NCBI RefSeq assembly: GCF_013035425.1
Contig: NZ_WQHX01000002.1
Location: forward strand, 1-64,000
DNA: 64,000 nt
Direction of reading: 5' to 3'
From: Ruegeria arenilitoris
GTDB taxonomy: Bacteria > Pseudomonadota > Alphaproteobacteria > Rhodobacterales > Rhodobacteraceae
The notes beneath the pieces are model-generated. The model saw only the letters and a list, made by a program, of their open reading frames with translations. It searched no databases and was not told the origin of the DNA. A program made the translations under genes and the position numbers. This document shows positions 54,869 through 63,645 of this stretch, piece by piece (positions within the stretch are counted from its first letter, which is position 1; the number at the start of each line of letters is the position of its first letter).

Positions 54869-55441
54869 ATGACCATGACACCTGAACTGTCCCGCACACT
54901 AAACGCCGTGGGAATGCTGGCTGTATGCTTGGTACTGGCGCTGGCTTACGGCTACCAAATTGCGCTTTATGAACTCCCCTGCCCGCTATGCTTGCTACAG
55001 CGCGTTGGCTTTGTAGCCGTTGGCGTCGGGCTTGGATTGAACCTGCTATATGGCTCTCGGCCACAACACTATGCAATCATGCTGCTTGCAGCGCTTTTTG
55101 GTGGCAGCGTAGCAATTCGCCAGATTCTTCTGCACATCGTGCCAGGTACCGGGCACTATGGCTCACCAGTTCTGGGTCTGCATTACTACACTTGGGCGGC
55201 GATTTGTTTTTTTCTGATCCTTGTTGGAACAGCTGTCATGTTGATGTTCGAACGCCAGTATGCGTCCGAACCAAACACGGAACGATTTGGCGGAAACAAA
55301 CTCGCACGTTTTGCATTTTTCACAATGTTGGGTTTGGCGGTGCTGAACGCCGCGTCAACCCTGATTGAATGCGGCCCAACTGTTTGCGCGGACCCGCCAA
55401 CCAGCTACAAATTGATTGACGAATTGGACAGCAACAACTGA
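54869..55441 (+). CDS. dsbB: Disulfide bond formation protein B (DsbB family)
   Basis: A 190-aa membrane protein with four helices that reoxidises the periplasmic thiol oxidase DsbA and passes electrons to quinone. The first redox pair is 'CPLCLLQRVGF' (about 37-47, periplasmic edge of helix 2), and the second is near the C-terminus in 'ECGPTVCADPP'. The family length is similar. It follows the DUF5993 gene with a GGGGCCGAGG region before the start. No dsbA is in the window. Confidence 0.88.
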   Translation: MTMTPELSRTLNAVGMLAVCLVLALAYGYQIALYELPCPLCLLQRVGFVAVGVGLGLNLLYGSRPQHYAIMLLAALFGGSVAIRQILLHIVPGTGHYGSPVLGLHYYTWAAICFFLILVGTAVMLMFERQYASEPNTERFGGNKLARFAFFTMLGLAVLNAASTLIECGPTVCADPPTSYKLIDELDSNN

Positions 55442-55474
55442 GGATAGAACAACTTCCCAACAGGAGGCGCGAGC

Positions 55475-55831
55475 ATGGGATTATTGGGGCAGCCGCTTGG
55501 CTACTATGACTACCTGACGTTTGTGGCGCTGATACTGCTGTTGGCGGCGGTTATGGCACTGTTTCTTTTCCTAATGGGGCTGCCTGGTCGAATTGCTATA
55601 AAACGCAACCATCCGCACGCCGAGGCCGTCAAAATCATGGGTTGGATGGGGTTTTTAGCAGTTGTCCCATGGGTGCACGCCTTTATGTGGGCATTTCATG
55701 ATGGTGTAACCGTCGACATTCGCCGAGGTCCGGACGAAGAAAAGGACGCGATCCGCAAAGATATTGAACGTATGGGTGGCACCGTAAAAGAAGAGTACCA
55801 ACGCAAGTCCGGCGAAACCGAAAAGGGCTGA
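55475..55831 (+). CDS. DUF3302 family protein (YiaW-like)
   Basis: A 118-aa protein with two membrane helices (about 9-38 and 55-73) and a charged cytoplasmic tail ('RRGPDEEKDAIRKDIERMGG'). It matches the YiaW/DUF3302 type. In E. coli yiaW precedes yiaV, an HlyD-type gene; here too the next gene is an HlyD-type protein, 21 bp downstream. Its function is unknown, presumably in the same export or envelope process. Confidence 0.82.
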   Translation: MGLLGQPLGYYDYLTFVALILLLAAVMALFLFLMGLPGRIAIKRNHPHAEAVKIMGWMGFLAVVPWVHAFMWAFHDGVTVDIRRGPDEEKDAIRKDIERMGGTVKEEYQRKSGETEKG

Positions 55832-55852
55832 GGTTATAGAAAGAAACACACA

Positions 55853-56998
55853 ATGCTTGTCGCCCTTGGCATAACCCTTTTTTATATCATTTTCGTCTGG
55901 TTCATCTTCTTCAAGATGCAGTGGCTGAAATTCAACATCACTTGGGGCATCGTTTCGTTCTGGGTTGGTGCCCACTTGTTGTTGATTTTTCTGGTTGCGC
56001 TACGGTTTTTCCAACCCTTTTCAGCCGACAGTCATGTCGTTCGTTCGACAATACAAATTGTTCCAAAACTGACCCAACCCACGATCTTGACCGAGGTTCT
56101 GGTCGAGCCCAACACTCAAGTCACCAAGGGAGATCCGCTCTTTCGCTTCGACGACACTGTGTTTTCGTTGGCCGTCGACAACGCCAAAGCGCAATTGGTC
56201 GCCGCAGAGCAAAACGCAAAAATTCTTGAACAGGATGTGATTTCTTCAACCGAAGCGGTTGAGCGTGCCAACGCGCAACTGGCGTATGCGCAAACGCAAC
56301 AAGCTCGGTATGAGAACCTTGTACCGGCTGGAGGAGCTCGACAAGACGAACTGGATCGATGGAATGAACAGGTCACCGAGGATCAAGCGGCCGTAAAACA
56401 AGCGGAAGCAAACTTGCAAAAAGCTAACCTCGCGCTGGAATCTCAGATAGACGGCGTTAACACGGGTATATTGCAAGCGCAGGCGCAATTGTCAGAAGCT
56501 GAGTATTTCCTTGAAAACACTACGATTTACGCACCCGAAAACGGCATGATCGTTTCGCAGCAGGCCCGCCCCGGCTTGGTCGTGGGCGACGTCAGGCTTG
56601 GCGCAATCGCCAGTTTTGTAACCGAGGACGAGCCATACATTCTTGCTACATTTCGCCAGCAGAACCTGAAATTTGTCGAGCCAGGCCAACCCGTCGAAGT
56701 AGCGCTGGATCTATACCCCGGAGAAATTTTACCTGGCAAAGTCGAGGCGATTTGGTGGGCTACCCGCCAAGGTCAGTACCTTCCATCGGGCCGCCTTCCG
56801 GGTTTTGAAGTGCCGAAACTGCCAGGTCGGATAGCGGTACAAATCACGGTTGATGTGCCCGAAGGCCACACATTTCCAGCGGGCGGCCATGCCGCCGTAG
56901 CAATTTATACCGGTCAGGGGAAAAGCTTTGAATTTCTGAGACGCATTAACATCCGTCTCTATTCTTTTGCAAACTTTATCAGACCACTGGATATTTGA
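55853..56998 (+). CDS. HlyD/EmrA family secretion protein (YiaV-like)
   Basis: A 381-aa membrane-anchored adaptor. Two N-terminal hydrophobic segments (about 3-21 and 30-55) are followed by 'LTEVLVEPNTQVTKGDPLFRFDD' (half of the biotinyl-like domain), a long alpha-hairpin coiled coil (about 105-215), the second half 'IYAPENGMIVSQQARPG' and a beta barrel. YiaV/YibH-like proteins of this shape act in the envelope, with no fixed substrate. The stop codon overlaps a possible TTG start of the next gene. Confidence 0.86.
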   Translation: MLVALGITLFYIIFVWFIFFKMQWLKFNITWGIVSFWVGAHLLLIFLVALRFFQPFSADSHVVRSTIQIVPKLTQPTILTEVLVEPNTQVTKGDPLFRFDDTVFSLAVDNAKAQLVAAEQNAKILEQDVISSTEAVERANAQLAYAQTQQARYENLVPAGGARQDELDRWNEQVTEDQAAVKQAEANLQKANLALESQIDGVNTGILQAQAQLSEAEYFLENTTIYAPENGMIVSQQARPGLVVGDVRLGAIASFVTEDEPYILATFRQQNLKFVEPGQPVEVALDLYPGEILPGKVEAIWWATRQGQYLPSGRLPGFEVPKLPGRIAVQITVDVPEGHTFPAGGHAAVAIYTGQGKSFEFLRRINIRLYSFANFIRPLDI

Positions 56999-57009
56999 GG
57001 ATGCGCTCC

Positions 57010-58560
57010 ATGAAACTCCATTGGCTGATGGGCCCTGCAATATGCGTAGCTTCTCTTGTTGCCTGCGCCCCGGTTGGGCCAGATTTCGTGCGACCAAACT
57101 CTCCGGTTTTAAAACAATGGATCGAAGTAAACAGCCCAAACGCAAATGCCAGTGGTTTAACATCACGCAGCGCGCCGGTCGTCAAATGGTGGGAGACATT
57201 TAACGACCCGACCCTGAACAAACTGATTGCGCAGGCTTATTCACAGAACCTGAGCCTTCAGGTCGCCGGAGCCAGAGTTTTGCAGGCCCGCGCCCAGTTG
57301 GGCATAGCATTTGGCGAGCTGTATCCGCAGTCGCAAGCCATAGGTGGCTCGTTACAGCAGCGTCGGATCAGCGAAAACTTAGGACCGATCTCGGACATTC
57401 GACGCATTATCCCGTTGGACACCGAATTCTCAACTTCACAAGTTGGTTTTGACGCACAGTGGGAGTTGGACGTTTGGGGCGCGCAAAGGCGCGGTGTTCA
57501 GGCGGCAAGATCCAACTTGGCCCTACAAGTTGCAAACTATGACGATGCTCTTGTAACGCTGACTGGCGACGTCGCCGCGATTTATATTAATATTCGTTCA
57601 TTACAAGAGGCACAGCAGGTCGCGCGCGAGAATATCAAACTGCAACAAGAAGCGTTGGACCTTACCGAGTTGCGCTTTAATAACGGAGTTACAACCGAAC
57701 TTGATGTTCAGGAATCCACTGCGCTGTTAAACAACACTCAAGCTTTGGTGCCAGAGTTGGAAAGCGATCTTCAACAAGCAAAAAACACTCTGGCGGTTCT
57801 TCTGGGCACGACCCCGTCAAACATGTCGGGCATGTTGGGCGGTTCCGGTCGTATTCCGACTGCACGATCTAACGTAGCGGTTGGTGTTCCTGCTGAATTG
57901 TTAAGACGGCGCCCGGACGTCAGGGCCGCTGAGCTGGCTGCGGCGACACAATCCGCGGAAGTGGGAATTGCCATGGCAGATCTTTATCCCCAGTTTATCT
58001 TGTCTGGCGCTGTAGGATTGCAGGCTTCAGGCGGGCGGGACCTGTTCAGCTCTGGCAGTGGAACAGGGTTGGCCAACGCGGGCGTGGTCTGGAACGTGCT
58101 GAATTATGGCCGGATCAAGAATAACGTTCGCGCGCAGGATGCAGCATACCAAGCGTTGATAGCCAATTATCAAAACACCGTTTTAACCGCGTATTCCGAA
58201 GTCGAAAGCGCGATGGTCGCGTATAGCGAGGCTCGTAAACAAGTCGCTTTTTATCAGCGCAGCGTCGAGGCCTCACGTCGGGCTGCGGAAATTGCCGTGG
58301 ATCAGTACCGCGACGGCATCGCCAGTTACTCGCGAATATTGAACACCCAAACCGCGCTATTAAGGTCACAGGCGAATTTAATCGAAGCCCGCCAACAGGT
58401 GTCGACCAATTTAGTTTCAATTTACAAGGGGTTAGGAGGCGGCTGGCAAATCAGGCAAAATCAGGAGTTCTTACCTGAAACTGTTCTTGCAGAAATGGCG
58501 TATCGCACGGATTGGGGAGATCTTCTGGAAAATACACCAACCCGCGCGAGCCTGAATTAA
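57010..58560 (+). CDS. Outer-membrane efflux lipoprotein (NodT/OprM family)
   Basis: A 516-aa outer-membrane factor. The lipobox 'LVACAP' sits at the end of a signal sequence (start ATG 57010, with GAGG about 9 bp upstream), so it should be lipid-anchored at Cys. 'PVVKWWETFNDPTLNKLIAQA' and 'RRRPDVRAAELAAATQSAEVGIAMADLYPQ' across residues 295-325 are the conserved signatures of the TolC-like fold. It is the third gene of the DUF3302-HlyD-NodT set and may also serve the RND pump 2.5 kb upstream. The ATG at 57001 has no ribosome site. Confidence 0.88.
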   Translation: MKLHWLMGPAICVASLVACAPVGPDFVRPNSPVLKQWIEVNSPNANASGLTSRSAPVVKWWETFNDPTLNKLIAQAYSQNLSLQVAGARVLQARAQLGIAFGELYPQSQAIGGSLQQRRISENLGPISDIRRIIPLDTEFSTSQVGFDAQWELDVWGAQRRGVQAARSNLALQVANYDDALVTLTGDVAAIYINIRSLQEAQQVARENIKLQQEALDLTELRFNNGVTTELDVQESTALLNNTQALVPELESDLQQAKNTLAVLLGTTPSNMSGMLGGSGRIPTARSNVAVGVPAELLRRRPDVRAAELAAATQSAEVGIAMADLYPQFILSGAVGLQASGGRDLFSSGSGTGLANAGVVWNVLNYGRIKNNVRAQDAAYQALIANYQNTVLTAYSEVESAMVAYSEARKQVAFYQRSVEASRRAAEIAVDQYRDGIASYSRILNTQTALLRSQANLIEARQQVSTNLVSIYKGLGGGWQIRQNQEFLPETVLAEMAYRTDWGDLLENTPTRASLN

Positions 58561-58563
58561 CAA

Positions 58564-61173
58564 CTATTTTGTCAAACCTCTAAGCCCACCCGAGATCAAT
58601 ATGTTGACCTCGTACAGAATGCGAGGCGCGGCCAGTCCGCCGGGGCTGGCCAAATAGTTGGGGCTCCATTCCGGGTCAAATTTCTGCTTAAAGGCTCGCA
58701 GTCCTTCGAAGTGATAGAATTGCTCACCATGATCGTAAACAAACCCGCCGATCCGGTTCCAGATCGACGCTAGCTGCCGATTTTCGATCCCCGAAAACGG
58801 AGCCGCCCCAAGTGAAAACCAGTGGAACCCATGCTCTGCTCCCCAGACCATCATTTCGGCAAAAAGAGCGTCCATGACAAAACTTGGGCTGTCTGGCTCG
58901 TAACGCATTAAATCCAGGGAAAGTTCGGATTTGTGACCACCCTGAAAGAGGTTGGCAAAAGCCAAGATTTGGTTGGTTTCCCGATCTCTTAATACCGCAA
59001 AATCAAAGTAAGATAAGTAATCATTATCGAACCCTCCCAGCGCAAATCCCTTCTCTTCTCCTGCTTTATGCTCAAGCCAGTGATCGGAAATTTTGCGCAG
59101 TTCCGGCAGAATTGGCGCCATCCGTTCTTTAGGAATTATTTCAAATACATAGCCTTCGCGTTCCGCCCTGTTCTTCGCCTGCCGAAAGCGTTTGCGAGAC
59201 TTGCCGTCCAAAGAAAAATCTTTAAGCGGGACGCGGGCGACTTCTCCTATCTTTAAGATTGAAAGCCCGAGGTCCAGAAAGGTTGGAAGATACTTGGTCG
59301 ATACACTATAAAACGCGCATAGTTTACCCTCTCGATCAGCGCGCTCACGCAGTTGCCAGATTAGTTGAACACCTGCCGTCTCGTCTCCGACAGGTTCGCC
59401 TTTTGTGATCAAGGCATTGCCAGTATCGGCATATGCTAAAAACGCGGTCTCGTCCGAGGATATCAAAAACTGTTTGTCTCCGGTCAGGGAAATCTGAGCT
59501 TCGGTATCTTCGCATTCCAATGCAAGCCGCTCTACAACCTCAGGAATTTCCGTGCGCGCGGGTGTTGGAATTTCTCGCCCGAAAAGAGAATTTATGGCGA
59601 CCACACCAAGGATCACGGCCACCGCAAGGCTGGATCTCAGGAACCGAGACGCATCCCCGTTCCAAGCAAAGTCCCACCAAAGCGCATTTTCGTATTCAAC
59701 GTGAGAGTAAGCAAAAAGCCCAATCCAGAAGATCACCGCCAACAGGGCGACAACGCTGACAAGCCAAGGGATGTTCAGGCGAAAGATGGACGCTCCACTG
59801 ACTCGATAGAACGCGCCTCGAAACATTGCAAGCAGACCAATCGTGGCCAGCATCGACAACGCCTCATGCGTGTCCAAACCCTTGGCAAGCGACGCAAAAA
59901 AACCAGCGACCATTAGCAGCATGGCAACCACCCACGCGCGATACAGCTTGCGGAACAGACCACGTGACACCAACAGCAGCAGCAAACCTATTGCACTGCC
60001 TGCCAAATGTGACGCTTCTACGAAGGACAACGGCAAAACTTCACGTAAAATTCCAAGGTTTTGTGAACTGGATGGCAACGCTCCGGACACGAGCATGATA
60101 GCGCCTGCAACAGCCGCGACACCGGCAGCGACCATTGGAACAATCGGGCGGATAACACGGTAAATCCAAGTCGCCGCTCCGCCGATGCGATGCCGTTGAG
60201 TCAGAGCGGATGCGATAGCTATGGACAACGTCGCAATAGCGAAAGGAAGAAAAGTATAGACAACCCGATACAACAACAGAGCTGCAATGACGTCCGATCG
60301 ACCCGACGCGCCAAGGCCCGCGATCAAGGTTGCCTCAAACACACCTAAACCACCCGGAGCGTGACTGAGAATACCGATTGCGATTGCAGCAACGAAAATC
60401 GTGAAAAAATAGGGATAGCCTACACCGAGATCATCGGGCATCAGTACATAGAGCGTCATTGACGCGCCAAAGATATCACCCAAAGCAGCAAGCGTGAGCA
60501 GGCCGGCCAGTTTGCCGCCGGGCAAGTTAAACCCGAGCCCAGCAAAACCGAACCTTCGCCCACCACGTGAAAGCCAGACGAACAAAACAGCGAGGCCAGT
60601 CAGCAATATTAGGCCTATCACGGTTTCCACCGTCTCACTAATGGGCAGGACCTTGGAAATACCGTCAGGATGCAGCGTCAGCAAAAGCCCCATTATCAGG
60701 ACCAAGCCCATCCAAAACGCGATCCAAGAAGTTGCAATGACACCGGCTACTCGGCTCAGATCCAAGCCTAAAGACGCATAAATTCTGTATCGGATTGCCG
60801 TACCAGTTATGTATGAAAACCCAACACAGTTCGATACTGCATAACCGGTTGCGCCAGCCATTCCTGCCACAGGTAGAGGAACCTTTCCGTCCGCAACGCT
60901 CTGCACGGCGAAGACATCGTAAAGGGACAATGAAAGAAAACTAAACGCGGTCCAACAGAAAGCAAAAAAAAGTGTTTGCCACCGTGTATTTGCAACGTCC
61001 GCGGTAACTTCGGACCATTTCACGTGTGCCGAAAGTTCGTGCAAAACAGCCAGCGCAATTAGAGTTACAAGCAAAGGTACAGCAACCCGGAAAAGAGGCT
61101 TTTCAAGCAGGCCGGATGCTTTGTTCACCCAATCCGTCGATTGCGACTCGTCGGGTGCTGCTTGAGTGGTCAT
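58564..61173 (-). CDS. mprF: MprF-type lysylphosphatidylglycerol synthetase/flippase
   Basis: An 869-aa enzyme that adds lysine (or alanine) from charged tRNA to phosphatidylglycerol and flips the product, making the membrane more positive. The N-terminal half has about fourteen hydrophobic segments (to about residue 520; for instance 'SHAPGGLGVFEATLIAGLG'). The C-terminal DUF2156/GNAT-like catalytic domain (about 545-860) has 'FSLDGKSRKRFRQAKNRAE' and 'WFSLGAAPFSGIE'. I chose ATG 61173; the frame opens at TTG 61230. It converges with the NodT-type gene with only 3 bp between stops. Confidence 0.9.
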   Translation of the reverse strand: MTTQAAPDESQSTDWVNKASGLLEKPLFRVAVPLLVTLIALAVLHELSAHVKWSEVTADVANTRWQTLFFAFCWTAFSFLSLSLYDVFAVQSVADGKVPLPVAGMAGATGYAVSNCVGFSYITGTAIRYRIYASLGLDLSRVAGVIATSWIAFWMGLVLIMGLLLTLHPDGISKVLPISETVETVIGLILLTGLAVLFVWLSRGGRRFGFAGLGFNLPGGKLAGLLTLAALGDIFGASMTLYVLMPDDLGVGYPYFFTIFVAAIAIGILSHAPGGLGVFEATLIAGLGASGRSDVIAALLLYRVVYTFLPFAIATLSIAIASALTQRHRIGGAATWIYRVIRPIVPMVAAGVAAVAGAIMLVSGALPSSSQNLGILREVLPLSFVEASHLAGSAIGLLLLLVSRGLFRKLYRAWVVAMLLMVAGFFASLAKGLDTHEALSMLATIGLLAMFRGAFYRVSGASIFRLNIPWLVSVVALLAVIFWIGLFAYSHVEYENALWWDFAWNGDASRFLRSSLAVAVILGVVAINSLFGREIPTPARTEIPEVVERLALECEDTEAQISLTGDKQFLISSDETAFLAYADTGNALITKGEPVGDETAGVQLIWQLRERADREGKLCAFYSVSTKYLPTFLDLGLSILKIGEVARVPLKDFSLDGKSRKRFRQAKNRAEREGYVFEIIPKERMAPILPELRKISDHWLEHKAGEEKGFALGGFDNDYLSYFDFAVLRDRETNQILAFANLFQGGHKSELSLDLMRYEPDSPSFVMDALFAEMMVWGAEHGFHWFSLGAAPFSGIENRQLASIWNRIGGFVYDHGEQFYHFEGLRAFKQKFDPEWSPNYLASPGGLAAPRILYEVNILISGGLRGLTK

Positions 61174-61280
61174 CGCAATAGTCCCGCCTTTGTCCCGTCC
61201 AACTGCCAGACGGTAACGACCCGCCGACAAGGTAAGTTTTGCACAAATCTCAAGGCCGTCAAAGCGTTACCATTGGTTCA

Positions 61281-61736
61281 TCAAGATCGGCCCTTACGAG
61301 TCGACAAAAGCAGATTTGTTTCTGACCGAGTGATCCCTTCCATCCGGCGAATTTGAAACAAAACTCCATCCAGTTCAGCCAGCGTATCCGTTCCGATCTC
61401 GGCGATTAGATCCCAGCTGCCGTTAGTAGAATGCACTGCCCGCACCTGTTGCATTGCAGCTATACGTGACATTATTCTCTCTGTCCCGCGACCTTCGATC
61501 CCCAACATCATCAGACCTCGTACCGGGCTTTCCGCAACATTCTTGCGTGTCACCACTGTAAATCCTACGATTTCCCCAGACTGCTTGAGCCGATGTAGAC
61601 GACTGCGCACAGTTGTGCGCGTTACCCCAAGCGTTTCGGCAAGTTCCGACAAGGACGCGCGGGCATCTCGATGTAGCGCATTTAGCAGTTTATTGTCCAA
61701 ATCGTCCAAGATTGACTTCCATATCGGTTCATCCAT
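61281..61736 (-). CDS. Lrp/AsnC family transcriptional regulator
   Basis: A 151-aa regulator with an N-terminal winged helix ('LDNKLLNALHRDARASLSEL', 'LGVTRTTVRSRLHRLKQSG') and the RAM ligand-binding domain ('GRGTERIMSRIAAMQQVRAVHSTNGSWDLIAEI' spanning residues 82-114). I chose ATG 61736; the frame runs on upstream across the arginase start but without family resemblance. It is divergent from arginase over 59 bp, so it most likely controls the arginine genes, probably with arginine or ornithine as effector. Confidence 0.9.
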   Translation of the reverse strand: MDEPIWKSILDDLDNKLLNALHRDARASLSELAETLGVTRTTVRSRLHRLKQSGEIVGFTVVTRKNVAESPVRGLMMLGIEGRGTERIMSRIAAMQQVRAVHSTNGSWDLIAEIGTDTLAELDGVLFQIRRMEGITRSETNLLLSTRKGRS

Positions 61737-61795
61737 CTTCTTTTTGAGCACTTTGTTGTCTTCTCGCAACCCACATTGCGTCGATAAAAGAACAC

Positions 61796-62716
61796 ATGGA
61801 CAAAAAATCGCTGATCTTAGTTGGTGCGCCGATGGATTCCGGAAAACGGCGTCAAGGATGTCGCATGGGTCCAGATGCATATCGTGTGGCCGGGCTAGGG
61901 CAAGCCTTACGTGATCTTGGGCATGAGGTGGATGACGTAGGCGATACCGTACCGGACCCAGTCGAGATACCTTCCCACGAACATTTATACGCCTTGCCAG
62001 AATGTGTTGGTTGGACTCAAGCTTTGGGTCGAGCGGCACAAAATTCTGCCGTCCGGGGAATGCCAATTTTTATGGGTGGAGACCACGCTCTGTCTATGGG
62101 AACCGTCTCGGGGATGGCAGCGTACGCCAGCAAGATTGGGCGACCCTTGTTTGTGTTGTGGCTTGATGCGCACAGTGATTTCCACACCCCCGACAGCACC
62201 AGCAGCGGCAATCTGCACGGCACACCCGTAGCTTATTTCACGGGGCAGTCAGGTTTTGAAGCCTTCCCTGCCCCTGCCGTACCTGTCCCCACTGACCGTG
62301 TTGGTATGATCGGACTTCGATCCGTCGATCTGGAAGAACGAACCATTCTGGAACAGGCGCGCGCAATGCTGGCGGATATGCGCACAATAGATGAGCATGG
62401 GATAAAAGCCCCCTTGATCGCCTTTCTTGACAAAGTTCGTACGGCAAATGGCATCTTGCACGTTTCACTGGACGTTGACTTTTTAGACCCTGCCATAGCG
62501 CCAGCCGTCGGGACCACCGTACCCGGAGGCGCAACGGAACGCGAAGCGCATCTGGTCATGGAGCTACTACACGAAAGCGGTCTGGTGTGTTCGCTGGACC
62601 TTGTCGAGTTGAACCCGTTTCTCGATGAACGCGGTCGTACCGCAAAACTGATGGTCGACTTGGCAGCCTCACTTATGGGTCGCCGGATCTTTGATCGCCC
62701 GACCCGGAGTTTCTGA
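61796..62716 (+). CDS. rocF: Arginase
   Basis: A 306-aa binuclear manganese hydrolase that converts arginine to ornithine and urea. The metal ligands are in 'GGDHALSMG' (about 97-105), 'WLDAHSDFHTP' and 'SLDVDFLDPAIAPAVGT'. 'STSSGNLHGTPVAY' and the arginase rather than agmatinase pattern 'GRRQGCRMGPDAYR' (here 'SGKRRQGCRMGPDAYR') support the call. The stop codon overlaps the start of ctlX (TGATG). It would supply ornithine to the cyclodeaminase downstream. Confidence 0.93.
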   Translation: MDKKSLILVGAPMDSGKRRQGCRMGPDAYRVAGLGQALRDLGHEVDDVGDTVPDPVEIPSHEHLYALPECVGWTQALGRAAQNSAVRGMPIFMGGDHALSMGTVSGMAAYASKIGRPLFVLWLDAHSDFHTPDSTSSGNLHGTPVAYFTGQSGFEAFPAPAVPVPTDRVGMIGLRSVDLEERTILEQARAMLADMRTIDEHGIKAPLIAFLDKVRTANGILHVSLDVDFLDPAIAPAVGTTVPGGATEREAHLVMELLHESGLVCSLDLVELNPFLDERGRTAKLMVDLAASLMGRRIFDRPTRSF

Positions 62717-63636
62717 TGCACTCGCTTCAATCACCGTCCGCAGTTGTTATGATCCGACCTCATGCATTTGCTTCCAATCCTGAAACCAGCCACGACAACG
62801 CGTTTCAAACTCTGGCGCAAACATCATCACAGGCAACTTCCTCTACTGCCTTGCAGGAACATGACGAGGCTGTGTACCAGTTGAGAGCTGCTGGCATCAC
62901 TGTTCACGTTTTCGATGATCATGGAAATCTTGATACGCCAGACAGTGTTTTTCCCAACAATTGGTTCTCAACACATCCTGGCGGCCATGTGGCTATCTAT
63001 CCAATGTTCGCGCCATCTCGCCGACGTGAACGGCGCGATGACGTAATCAAGCTGCTCAAACAAGAATACCGCGTTCAGGATGTGATTGATTACTCTGGTT
63101 TGGAACAGGACAACCTTGCGTTAGAAGGTACTGGCGCAATGGTTTTGGACCATGTCGGTCGCATTGCTTACACAGTTAAATCCAACCGTGCGGACCCTGT
63201 TTTGCTAGAAAGGTTTTGCACGCATTTCAACTATGAACCCATTGCTTTCCAAGCCAAGGACTCAGCCGGGCGCGACGTTTACCATACCAATGTTTTGATG
63301 GGCATCGGCACTAAATACGCGCTGATTTGTCTAGATATGATCCCGGACCAAGAACGACGGGCCACCGTTCGGGCAAGGCTTGAGGAATCTGGTCGCAAAA
63401 TCGTCGAACTTTCGCACGCGCAAATCGCAGAATTTGCAGGCAATGCCATCGAACTTAATGGGAAAAATGGTTTGGTTCTTGCCTTGTCCAGCAGAGCCTT
63501 GTTGTCACTTACGCCCGAGCAGCTCTCGATCATTGAAAACAGCGCAAGACCGCTTCCGTTGTCCGTGCCAACAATCGAAACCGCCGGCGGTTCCGTTCGC
63601 TGCATGATCGCAGGCATCCACCTTTCCCGCCGATAG
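62716..63636 (+). CDS. ctlX: Citrulline-utilisation hydrolase CtlX (guanidino-modifying superfamily)
   Basis: A 306-aa protein of the amidinotransferase/arginine deiminase fold. 'VFPNNWFSTHPGGHVAIYPM' (about 76-95), 'LEGTGAMVLDHVGRIAYT' and 'VYHTNVLMGIGTKYALICLD' (catalytic His) are signatures, with the nucleophilic Cys likely in 'GGSVRCMIAGIHL' at the C-terminus. CtlX is reported to convert citrulline to ornithine. It lies between arginase and ornithine cyclodeaminase, which fits feeding ornithine from two sources. A dimethylarginine hydrolase is an alternative. Confidence 0.82.
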   Translation: MHSLQSPSAVVMIRPHAFASNPETSHDNAFQTLAQTSSQATSSTALQEHDEAVYQLRAAGITVHVFDDHGNLDTPDSVFPNNWFSTHPGGHVAIYPMFAPSRRRERRDDVIKLLKQEYRVQDVIDYSGLEQDNLALEGTGAMVLDHVGRIAYTVKSNRADPVLLERFCTHFNYEPIAFQAKDSAGRDVYHTNVLMGIGTKYALICLDMIPDQERRATVRARLEESGRKIVELSHAQIAEFAGNAIELNGKNGLVLALSSRALLSLTPEQLSIIENSARPLPLSVPTIETAGGSVRCMIAGIHLSRR

Positions 63637-63645
63637 GAGTCAAAT